DNA of 64,000 bases from Rhynochetos jubatus (lineage: Eukaryota > Chordata > Aves > Eurypygiformes > Rhynochetidae): positions 2,975,001 to 3,039,000 of the forward strand of contig CM050656.1 of NCBI GenBank assembly GCA_027574665.1. Direction: 5' to 3'. Every line of letters begins with the position of its first letter. The stretch's first letter is position 1. The notes under the pieces were generated by a model. The model did no database searches. It was not told the DNA's origin and saw only the letters and a program-made list of their open reading frames with translations. Both the position numbers and the translations under genes were made by a program. Of the stretch, positions 14,201 to 25,700 are shown piece by piece.

Positions 14201-15520
14201 GGATGGAAGCTGTGATTGGTTTAGTGATTGGTGGATTTGCGATTTCCAGGCTCGATAGTGTAACACACTGCGAAGAGCCAACATATTAGCATGCTAATGT
14301 TGTTGATTGTGCTGATAATAAGAGAAAGGAAAAAGGAGCAGAAAACTCATCACTTATCTGTGGTGTATGACAAAGAAATCAGTGAGGCGGATTGTCTGCT
14401 GCTTTGAATATAATTAATATTTTCTGAACCCTCTGGCAAACGTTACCATTATTACTCATTTCGGCCTCGTAACGCTCTCATTCGGGCTTCGACGTTCCGT
14501 ACTTTCAGGATTTCTCAGTAGCTTTCCAGCCCTACCAGATCACTTCAACTTTTCAATTTCTTGCTGTTTTCTGAAGGAGATTTCAAGGATATGAACAGCT
14601 TTGGTGCCTTGTCAGGCCACACAGACTGCTCCTGCGGTACTTAGGACCGGTTGTTTTCCTTCCTGTTGGAATCTTGACTCAGGCCCGTTGCGTCTGGCAG
14701 TGCGTTGGCGAACCGCAGCCTCCCTGAGATAAGAATGCTTAAGTGTTACACTGAAAACTTGTTGGTAGAAAAATGAAATCCATAATTAATCTATACTGCA
14801 GACCAGAAAATGAGAAGCAGATTTATATACACAGAGAGAAATTCTGGAGGTTTTTACAGCAGCGTTTTATGTACCTCTTTTCTTCATACATCTATGTGAC
14901 ACTGTAGAAAAAGGATGTCGGAAAGCTATGGTTTGCTTCTAAGAATTAAAATTCCCTTCAGTGATTTAAAATTATTTGGTTTTGGTGAAGACTTTCAAGG
15001 CCTTGAAGAACATATAGATGGGGCAGCTGCTGTGTTGTGCCAGGCGTGTTAACACACAGCAATCCCATGGAGCTTCTAACAGGAGAGCAGGCTTAAGGCT
15101 GCGTGGAGATAATCCGTCCTGGCTGGGTAGTGGAATAAAAATGTATAATGTCAGAGTCACCGTTATGTCTCATCTGTTTTCACTTGGATTGTTCTTTCAG
15201 CAGAACGTGCTGGAAAAATTACACCTGGTACTTTCTGTCAGGGCAAATTTCTGCCCTCTACAGCCAACCATGTTTTAAAATTATGTTTGATTATTGTAAA
15301 GTCTACGAGTATTCTTTAAACGAAGGGTTATACAGCATTCCTTTGAAGAATGAGATGCATAGATTTCAGTGGTGTCCATCATTTTAGGAGCTGGTTTCCT
15401 TACGGAAGCAGAATGATTCTTGTCATGCTTGATCTAAGCCAGTGAGCCTGATATAACCCAAAGCTTTTATGGATCACAAAGCCTTAGCAATAGTCTTACC
15501 AGTGCTTTCAACCCTGTCTT

Positions 15521-15554
15521 TTTGGTGTTTGGGGTTTTTTGGTGTTTGGGGTTT
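15521..15554. repeat. 17-base tandem duplication
   Basis: Two exact copies of TTTGGTGTTTGGGGTTT (15521-15537 and 15538-15554). Confidence 0.95.
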
Positions 15555-18500
15555 TTTTAGCATGCACTAAATGTACTCATTTGAACTTTCATAGGTCCAG
15601 GATGATCAACAGAGTTGACTTCATGACTACAGTCTGATCTTTCAGCTGTGGCATTTGGGAATTCTTATTATAAATGCGCTATCAAGAGTGGATTCCAAAG
15701 GCAGTTTGAAACTGCTTTTTTACATTACAACACTTTCAAATTGCTTGCCCAATAATTGGCCGTTGCTACTTGTTCTTACTGGTTGTTTAACGCTGTTAAT
15801 GGCACAGTAAAGCACATTGAAGATAATGCTTTGCACATTTTAGGATAAAACTAAACTGATTAGACAAAAATGTTTTCAGGGAGATATGGAACTTTTAGGT
15901 TTTGGGGGTTTTTTAGCTAATTTTTAATTACTTTGTGAGGGGAGAAAAGGAAAATGGCTATATCTGATCATGTGTAGGTCCATCGCAGAGGAAGAAGAGA
16001 TAATAAATTCTTCTATCTTGTCTTCCAAAAAAATTTGCTGCCTCTCCTGTTCTTTGGAGATATGTGAAGTTTTGAAGTTTGTTGAGCTATTTTGTTCCAT
16101 CTTTAAATCAGAGTTTTGTGAGGCATTCAGCAATTTTCTCTGCCTTTTAAATAGGTACGGAGAACATCTCCCCTCCTGATTACTGAGAAACAGGGATTAG
16201 GGATCTTACTGCACAAAAGATCCATTAATTGCGGAGAGATTAGATTTCATTGTAAGTCATTTCCCTAAGAATACTGTTTTCTTAGATTAAGGATTTGCTT
16301 TATGGGAGAACAAACTGCAGATAATGATAATGAGATGCTTGCATGAAGCTGATAAATAGCAGTTTATGTTTATGCTTCTTTCATAGTTTCTTTAATCCCA
16401 TTCAAGAAAGAATATATTTTCTAAAAAGCATTCGGAAAACAGGTTGTAATATTTTTACACTTTTGTTGGGAAAAATGTGTTTGCGTTTCATTTTGTTTTT
16501 CTGAATTGTTGAAAAGCGGTACGTTATGCTTTGTTAGGAATGCAGTTGTATAGAATTCATTAAGACATTAATAGATTTCCTTAAGCAGAATCACAAAAAA
16601 AGGGATGTACTGGTTCCTTTGCTTTTGAAAAAATCCCCCTGTTCCCGCTGCCGTTGCAGGAGAGTTTTTACAGCTTTCCACATTGCTGAGCGTTTCTCTG
16701 TGTGGGCTGATGAGATCTGAAAATTCAGTGTTCTTACGTGTCACACCGAATGGACAACCGGAATTGTCTTGGGTTTTGACTGTGGTGCAGACCTTGCCGA
16801 GTGTTGGGTCTTCATCTACAGCATGCGACGTGGGGTGAGCAATAACCTCTAAGGCTCGGCCGTGGAGAATTAGGTGATTTCACGTGTTTAAGTGGGGAAA
16901 AGTACTAAGCACTGGTGTTCCTGCGAGGAAGTGGGAAGACGTTCTGTGTCCCTTACAGGGATTAAGGAATTTTATAAAGCGACAATGCGTATGGTGACTC
17001 AACCTCCCTACGTTGGGAAGGGTGGCTTTTTGACTATTTGACTTAAATTTTGTTCCTGAGGATCTCAAGTGACAATCCTCTTACAGTAAGTAGCCATCAG
17101 AACAAAAGAAAAGCTTTATTAAAATTATGAAAGAATAGAATGTAGGTAGGAAAAGTGTAATTACTGAAGCTGGAATTAGTCCAGGGTAGGAATGACTAAT
17201 GCTGAAATTAATAAAAGGTTTAATTACCATTAGTCCACAGGGCATGAAATTTTACTGCTTTCAGTTGTACCACAGGTCCTTTAATTCTGTACTGGTGCTT
17301 TCTGAAATGACTGCAACGAACAACATAAATCCACAGGGACTTTTTAACAGGTTTTTCAGCATTTTTGGGGTTTTTTGATTAAAAAGGGTAAATAATGGAG
17401 CCAACTATGGACACATGCAAATCCGCTTGTATCAAGGGTATCAAAATACCTTTAATTTCGTACTTTCCCATGGCCCTTCTTCCAGCAATTACCCTGTAAG
17501 CAGCAGTGTCTGTAGTGGAGCTACTTCACACTGATTTTCTCACAAAATCTTAGCAGTGCACCATAATTCACCTTCCGGTACCTGTCTTACTCCAGTACTG
17601 ATCTTTTCTTAAATACAGGTTGCTCATCTATCCAAATCACATTCTGGTTTGGTTTGGTTTTTTTCCTGGAGAGGACAGTTCCAATAGATAGCCAGATAAT
17701 CCCACCAACCAATCCCAGTCAAGACAATCCAGTTTTACCATAGCTTTTGAGGAAGGCAAAGTTAATTCACTTCGGTTTATCCTCTGTGGTTTTTTCCTTT
17801 CTAATTTTTAACCCTGTTCCCTACTGAGTAAGAAATTAGAGATATTTACATTAAGTACAGTAATGGGAACACTTTTGTTTACATAAACAAAAGAAAAAAC
17901 TGTTTTTTTCAATGGTGTGACTGCTGTTTTTAGTACAGTCCTATCACCTTGCTATTTGTATGCTTTCTGGCTGTTCCATCACCCTGTTGCTGTTCTGGGT
18001 TTCTATTAAAATGAAACACGGGGTTTGTTTCATGTGTTTGCCTACAGTAGAGGAGAAGAATGCAAAGCTAAGTGCTTTATAATGCCTATGGCAAGAATGT
18101 TTTTGAGTTGTTTCTGAAGTACATGTCACTGTTCAATTGCTCATTATCTTCAAATGGCTTGAAAAGCTACAAATAATTTGATATTCCAAGAGCATTTATT
18201 TTTATTGTGTCAAGGCTTGAAATAGGCAGCTGCACATGGTTCCTATGCTTGAATCCAAAGAGCCTGTACAGCATGAGAGCTAATTTGATTTTGCTTGTGA
18301 AGTAGGCGTTCTGTGGCCCATGCTTTTACAGTTTTCACCTGTTTTGATGTCATATGCTCAGGTGAGCTCTTTGGGCAGCTTGCTGGGACTAAAGGTGGGG
18401 TGCAGGCTGGTGTCGGCCATCGTGCTGCACCCCTTCCCCAGCCTGGGCTGGCATTCTGGCCAGGCAGAGGTGTTTGTGTGCTGGCCACTGCTTCGGCAGC

Positions 18501-18670
18501 TGGCCCATTCCCAACCGGGACCCCCCACTACATGCCGGGGTGCTCCTTTGGGACTCTTTTCCTTGCTACGTCCCGGGTGCAAAGCTTTGCTGAAGTCTGC
18601 AACTGCAGATGATCCAGAAGTCAGGCAGAACCTGGTGCAAGGTGACTAAGCAACAATGGCCAAAACTGCC

Positions 18671-18708
18671 TTCAACACCCAAATAAAGCCGCTTTCAACA
18701 CCCAAATA
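18671..18708. repeat. Short direct repeat, 23-base spacing
   Basis: TTCAACACCCAAATA occurs at 18671-18685 and again at 18694-18708, a partial tandem duplication. Confidence 0.92.
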
Positions 18709-19533
18709 CCGATTTCCTGAGACCAGATGAGCTGGTTGCATGGGATGTGCTGTGGCAGTGGGAGCACATAGAGTGTAAAAGATTTGGAGAGATCTGGTAC
18801 CAACTGGGCGTGCAAGGAAGATCGGCAAAACTTGGCATCTAGACTAGGAGAAGTTAGGGAACGGGCTCCAGTGAAGCTTCCCAGGCGTTTATTTTGCTGC
18901 AGAAAAATTAAAGGCATTTCTGCTAAGCCCCTTATCTGAGTTTTCACCAGAGTAAGGTAATGGAAGAGAAGCAGGAATGACAGGTAAACATCCTGCCTGG
19001 TTTTGGGTTGCTTCATTGTTTTGTAACTCATTAAGTTTACGTATCCTGTTCTCTATTTGTATGGTTGAAGAGTGAATATACTCCAGCGCTAAGTGTGGAA
19101 AGCTAAGGAGTTTATATACAGTCTGTAATACACGGGGGCATTGGGCAGGGGCATCGGAACCTAGTGACTCTGCCTGATTCACTTCAGCGACTCCCAGTCC
19201 AGGGGACCAAAACACGGAACACAAAAGTGGTCGCTTTGTACTTTGAATGTGCCCGTACGTGTGGGATTTACCCTGCTGATGGTAGCATTAAAGGAGGCAA
19301 TAGTTGTGGATGGTCTGGGCGTGTTTTCTTCTGTCCCCATGGAGGCAGCGGATGATGTATTGAGATTGCTTTGTGTGGTTACGCTGGCAGATCCCACTGT
19401 TCCATAGAAAGGTGGAATAAGAAATGCGGAACACAGATATCACTTATTTAATAGACTGCAGTCTTGATAATAATTCTAAAGAAACAGTCCACAGAATGTT
19501 TCAGAAAACTCTTTTTTTCCCCTTTTCCTTCAG

Positions 19534-19736
19534 TATGCTGCTTGGAGATGACAACCAAACGGAAACTTATCGGCCGCTTGGTGCCCTGCCGGTGTTTTCG
19601 CGGCGAAGAAGAAATCGTCTCAGTGCTGGATTACTCTCACTGTGGCCTACAGCAGGTGCCAAAGGAGGTTTTTAACTTTGAACGGACGTTAGAGGAGCTT
19701 TACCTAGATGCCAATCAAATTGAAGAGCTACCTAAG
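19534..19736 (+). CDS. LRRC7: LRRC7 coding exon 1 (residues 1-63)
   Basis: A long pyrimidine tract and CAG precede 19534, so this exon is spliced to at least one upstream exon. Translation starts at ATG 19548-19550 (G at -3) and begins [19 protein letters not shown]. The cysteines at 14 and 16 match the LAP membrane-anchoring motif. The exon ends after Lys63 in [16 protein letters not shown], with donor GTAACC, phase 0. The 14 bases before the ATG are open in frame (Cys-Cys-Leu-Glu), so an N-terminally extended isoform from an upstream exon is possible. Confidence 0.96.
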
Positions 19737-22700
19737 GTAACCAGTGTTGCGCCTGTGATGCGGATGTCAAAGTTGTGTTCGTAAATGTGCGCTCGGCGTG
19801 TGCTTCAGCTCTGGAACGGGGCTTGCTCCTGGCCAGGAGGCCTGCTCGCTGTGGGAAGAGCCACGGCGCAGCCAATGAAGTCGTCAGTTGGGATGTTAAT
19901 AATCGCTCAAAAGAAGCGCTTCTTGCCCAACGGGTAATTAATACGGCGTTCGATACCTTGACCAGGAGTATGCTAATATACGGGGTAGGGATCTGATGCG
20001 TGGCTCCTCTGTAGCACAGCTCTGAAAAGCGAGCTCTGTGTCAGGGTGAGCCGGTTCTCCTTGTGGGAGAAACGCCAGCGCCGTCTGACCAGCATTTTGG
20101 TAACTGCTAATGAGGTCCTGCAGTGAGATCGTTGAGTTAGCCTTCCTGCGTAAAACTTAGAGAATCTTTAAAGCTGCTCTTCTGTTGATTAATGTTTACT
20201 CTAAGGAATTAAAAGTTACTGTAACTTAAGTGTCTTGGAAACAAAAGAGGGCAAGGTAGTGGAAAAAGCAATTAATAGTAGGTGCTAGCTGCATAATGAA
20301 GCATGAAGTAATGTAATCCGTTCCTTAATTGAATTTTTCTCAACAATAATGAAAGATGCTTACAAGTCTTTAATTAAACATTGTTCCACTGTAATCCATT
20401 CTTCATCATCTCTCAACATATTTCTTACTTGCGCTGCATACAGACTATATAAATTCTGTTTACAAATGTAGAAAACGTACTTTTTCCATTACACGGAGTT
20501 CCTTTAGTCGGCTATGATGGTTCATTGCTTAAGATTGCTCACTCCATCAGGAAATTCTTCACAGATGGTGAGACAGGGTAGCTACAATCAGAAAAATTAT
20601 ATGGAGAACTGCCTTATTTCTCCTGCTCCTAGAAAGGACAGCAGAGAGCCAGGTATTTTTTTTCTGTCCCCATAAATATGAAATAGATTGCGGTGAAGGC
20701 CATTTTACTGCTAGAGAACCCCTTCGGGGCTATTTCTCTTTTAATAATAATAATATATTGTTAAGTTGTGTATTTGAGTTGTGGTACTGGAGAATCATAC
20801 TGAAGAAGATGTGAAGTGTCTAATTTAGCTGGAGGTTTTTGGTGTATTTGTTTCGGGTCTCTTGAAGTACACATCACCATGGTATTCAGCCTAAATTGCA
20901 GTGTCTAATGGAAGACAAATATATCGGGGCATAGACCAAGAGCAATATGCCATAATCCTGTACGGAAAAAATGAGGGCCAAAGGCCAGAGGTCCAAAATG
21001 ATGAAATTGGGGTGAAGGTGATTGTTGTTAGTGTCAGTCACAACTGGAATGTGCACACTACTGAAACCTTTGCATTGGTATCAGCTATTTTATATTTGTT
21101 ATTTGTCAAACAGAACAGCAGGTAAATACATACCTTGGAGAGGTGTAAATGTGCAGGGCTCTGGTTTTGCACTTTTTTTTCTCTCTTTTTTTTTAAATAT
21201 AAATAATATCTTGATGTATTGAAGAAATCCTTTTAATTGGCCTTAAGTTTGAGCAAATGCATCATTTAACATAATCTTGGCCTTGTATAAGAGGAGATAA
21301 GAAGAGGTGGTGTTGATTTATTTATGCCATTCATAATTTTTTCTCTTAAGCCTATGTTAATCATTACTGTAAATTGAACAGTCCAAATAATTTCTTTATC
21401 AAATTTTCAGCTTCAAATCTTTTTTGCTGTATGCCTCTGAACTTTTTTTCACTATTGAAGTAAAGTTCTAGGAGAGCAGATGGCATTTTTTTCTTAAAAT
21501 GGCGCTATATTGCTTAACATTAACTTTCGTATTACACGTTATGATCTGCCATGGGCAGAACTTTCCTCTCCCTGTAAATGTGAATTCAAGTAACTTCTTC
21601 CCGGGGAAATCTGTTTTGTCAGTTTTCAGTTATTTATCAAATGTCATGTGCCTCTGAAATGACAGTATTCTTTTGAAACTTTCTATCATCAGAACACTTG
21701 ACCATGTTTCAAAATGTGATGAAAAATGGCAGGTAAAAACACCCTTAAGTCCTCATATACATTTTTTTTTCTGCTGTCTTCATTAGAATTGGATTTCTAG
21801 TTCCTAATTTCTAATATTTTACTTTTCTTTTAAGGATTTATAGGCTTGTTATATAGTTCTCGTTGTCTATTTTCACTAAATCTAGCCTAGTCTTTTATTT
21901 TGTTTAGCTTTGACTTCATTATCATGAGTAGCTGCTGCAAGTGTGTCCTTATTTGTACGAGTCAAATGAATCAATGACTAATTAAAAAAACAATCTCGAT
22001 TTTGATGAAGGTGGAGTCACTGGCAATCAGTATCCAGGAAAACTTGAACGAGATGAAAATTCTCCCCAGAAGCTTTCCCTTGTAAAGTAAAATCTGGACT
22101 AATTTGTAATGCACAACATTATTTTACTTGTTAATGCCTTAGGAAAAATTTGTCTGTCTCTATCAACAAATTCTAGAAAGAGCCAGCACTGTTTTGCCAT
22201 ATCACGTGTTGGTAAAATGGAGACCCGGAGTGCTAAATTTGGTACTGAAGTTAGAGGCCACATCTCGCTGAGAACAAACAGTACCAGCAATATATACATG
22301 GTGGTGAGGTAATCCCCAATGTATAGCTCATACAGACGGGTGGCATTATAAATCACCTGTATTTTTTGCTGTCTAAGTTATTGTTTCCATTAAAGGCATT
22401 GAATCCTTCTTCTAAATCTGCCCCTAAGAAATCACATTTCCGTCCTGCAAAGCTACAAAGTGTTATTTCTTTGTAATCCTGACGCCAACCCCCCCCCGGA
22501 TACGTTCGCCAATCTGTTTCACAGCTGTACCTGTGGAAAGCAGAGAGCAGAAATCTCATATTGTTCTCTCGTGGCCCTGGCAGCCGACCGCCTCGATTGC
22601 CGTGTGGTCAGGAACTTGAGGTACGCAGAGTGAGAGCCCCTTGCTGGAGCTCGGGTCGCGGCGCTATTAGTGCCGCTTGGTTTCCAGCCTGGAAGGATAG

Positions 22701-25700
22701 AAGTAGAGCAGGGACAAACAGCACAATAATTAAGATGGCAAGGCCATAAAGCACTAGAAATTGAGAAAGACACCTTTTGAGAACCCACTAGGTAAAAAAG
22801 AGTGGGCAATTTTGGGCCTTCATGCCTGTATTCACACTCTGGTGTTATTTCTGATACAGCGGGACATCATAAAATTACTCCAGAGGGAATATTTTTTATT
22901 AAGCTTTTTCATTCACCAGTGTGAAAGCCTTGTATCTGTTCAGATATTGTTAGAAGTTGAAGTTCCAAGCCTTCCTTGGTTTTTAAAATAAGAATTCTCC
23001 AGGGGAATGGCTGGGGAACATGCACTGGGAATTTTAGTTTCCAGGTACAGTAGCATGGTGTGGTTTGTATACATGCCCAAATCCTGCAGGTTCCCTATGG
23101 CCTACAGCTGTTCTCATGGAGAAATGGGGCTGGAAATTTCCACAGCAGAGCATCGAGCCTGTTAATTACATTCCCTTCCAGTCTTGCCCAAAATGATGTG
23201 CTTCCTTAAAAAAGAGAAAAAGTAGGCGCTCTCCGATGCGTTGCAGAGTAATTCCTCCTTGTCTGCGGAGATACTTCCCTTTATTAACGGTGTCCGCAAG
23301 CAGAATGGTGTCATCCAGGTTGGCTCCTGGGGCATAGCAGCACCCACCCTTGGTGGTAGCTCGGGCGCGTGGGGAGGGGGCTGCTGCACCCACTCGAAGT
23401 AGCAAGTGTGGGTTGTGCGAGAGGAAATCTGAAAACGCTGTCCATACAGAGGCGTTTTGCGAAGTGTCTTTTGTTGAAAGGCCCTTTCCTACTCGGTGTG
23501 GTGCTTCTCCTCCTGAGCGGTTTTTGCTCACGTGATGCCCGCTCCGTTTTCTGGGAATAGATTACGTTGAAGGAAAAGCAGCGTTTTTCTAAAGGATTAC
23601 GGTAGAAAGTTACAGCAGAAAAACACAGTTTCAAAATGATCTAAAATTTACTTAGAGTGAGGCACCAGGCTGGCATTTGCAGGCCGTTTGTGTGTTGATT
23701 TTCTCCTCTCTGGGTGCTTGGCTGGATTTTTCACCTAGGCAATCAAGTGATTATGCATTCCCAGATAGCCGGCAGATGAGTCTATAGCCGTTACTCTGAT
23801 AGAGAAGTCTGAAAGAAAGGCTAAACCTGGTGTAAACAACACTAAGGTTTGGAGGACCCGTGTGAGGTGCCGGCACAGAGCAGTTGTTCTCTGGATCCCA
23901 CTGGATTTTCTGGTGCCGTTTGGTGAATTCACATTTGCAGAAAGCCCCGTGGGGTTTAGTGACTTCCAACTCTTGCGAAGATGTTTTTAGAGCCCGCACC
24001 CCAAGGGTACTGCTAAGCGGGTCTTTCCCGCAGTCCGGGGTGGTGGGAAGCGCAGGAGTGGCTGGTGCTGGGGGTTCCAGTGTAACGTACCTAAACGAGA
24101 AACTGGTTTTCGTGACTGGTTGGTTTATTAATTTTTACATGTGTAAAGTGTTGAGATAATGATATTTCTTGAGGAAAGCATCCGTGTTACCAACTTTCAA
24201 CTGGATCTATTGGTTACTTCAGAATGAAAAGAGGATTTGGTTTTGCAGTGGAAATTCTGACATTTATAAGATTCGAATTGAAAATGAGAATTGAGTCCTC
24301 AATTGCAGTTTTTTTTCTTGAAGACAGCAAATTTCTTCTGCATGAAGTCAACATGTTTTTAAGTCTATCATGAAATTAAATTATAAAATCAAATATTTTA
24401 ATTTACCACAAGGCACCAAAAAACTGCAATTGCTATGACACAGGTGAAATACCATCTACCTACACAATAGCGATTGCAATACGCGGGTTGTGAGAGAAAG
24501 CTCGTTTTGAACATTCCTGCTGCCAATCAACTGGTTTGGTTATCCTTGTCAACGGTGTCTAAGCTGTGTTTAGCATTCTGAGCAGCCTGTAAGAATATCT
24601 TGCCAAATAATGGCTTTTCAAAATATTTGAATTCTTACGGAGCAAATGTTTTGTGGTATTTGTTGCTTTTGTGTATAAATAATGATCCCAAACTGATCTT
24701 TTTCCTGAAACACTGTAAAGTATCTTTTTATGTTGCAGCAACTGTTCAACTGTCAAGCTTTACGCAAACTGAGTATACCAGACAATGACCTTTCGAGTCT
24801 GCCAACCACTATTGCTAGCTTAGTTAATCTCAAAGAACTTGATATCAGTAAAAATGGTAAGAGATCAAAAGTATAAATATTTTACACAATTGTGATGAAT
24901 ATGAACAAGAATGACGTTTTAATTCCTAATGGTTAACAAACTTGTGTTGTAGAAAACATGCTCTTTTTCTAGATTGTTGGTGATTATGTACTGTTTTCCT
25001 GTCTGGCACTTGAGGCTGGTAGAATGTACCTCATTTACTTTCCGATAAAAGATAGAGGTCGCTTTACCACAGCATCCCGTGGTGATTTGTGGCCGATACA
25101 CATTAGAAATAGGAGCGTGAGACCATTTTTTCAGTGCCCTTATGAACCATTCCACGTTCCAAAGTGCCTTCATACTACCTGGGCGCTTGTGTAAGGTATT
25201 TAAGCACAGAAGCCCACAGGTAAACAAGTACCAGGACTTGGAGTGCCAGTGACTGATTTGGTGATGTGCAGGTCCAAATTACGCATTTACACATTTATGT
25301 GCCTAAAGCCCTTTGCACGTCTGAACTCGTGTCTTTGTTTGGAAAATGAGGTTTAGGCCCTCTTGCAAATTTGGAAAGATTTCAGTGCAGGCCTCGAGAC
25401 TGCTGGGATTCTGTGTGTGTTCTCCCAAAAAGAGGGGGAGGCGAAGGGGAGAAAGATAAGCAGTTTGGAAGGAAATGGAAGGCACAGGTATCAGTACAAA
25501 TGATGTCACTGTTTAGATTATATAAATCAAGCCTTAGCATAATGCTTGTAGTACAAGGCATATTATCTGTCCTGGTGTAATTATTGACAGCCCAAGTGTC
25601 ATCTTTTAGACTATAATACTAAAATATATGTATTCTTCCTGTTACAGCTTAAGTCTGATCTGAAAATGCCAAATGAACGCATTTATGAGCAAAACAAAGT

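Larger units (their letters stand above)
1..19533. other. Sequence upstream of the first LRRC7 coding exon
   Basis: Because exon 1 has a 3' splice site before its ATG, one or more 5' UTR exons and a promoter should lie upstream, in this stretch or beyond it. I could not identify them. The stretch is AT-rich with six CR1 fragments (661, 1503, 3340, 6553, 8464 and 12013), a CpG-rich patch at 13861-14200, a smaller one at about 6715-6830, and short open frames that show no recognisable protein. I see no tRNA, rRNA or exon of a neighbouring gene. Confidence 0.6.

Noticed and set aside
13801..14289. 162-codon open frame as a coding gene
   Set aside because: It lies over the CpG-rich patch, where stops are depleted by base composition; opposite-strand frames are equally open and none is recognisable.
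18313..18649. Overlapping 99- and 109-codon + strand frames
   Set aside because: GC-richer noncoding sequence open in several frames, with no splice or protein signature.
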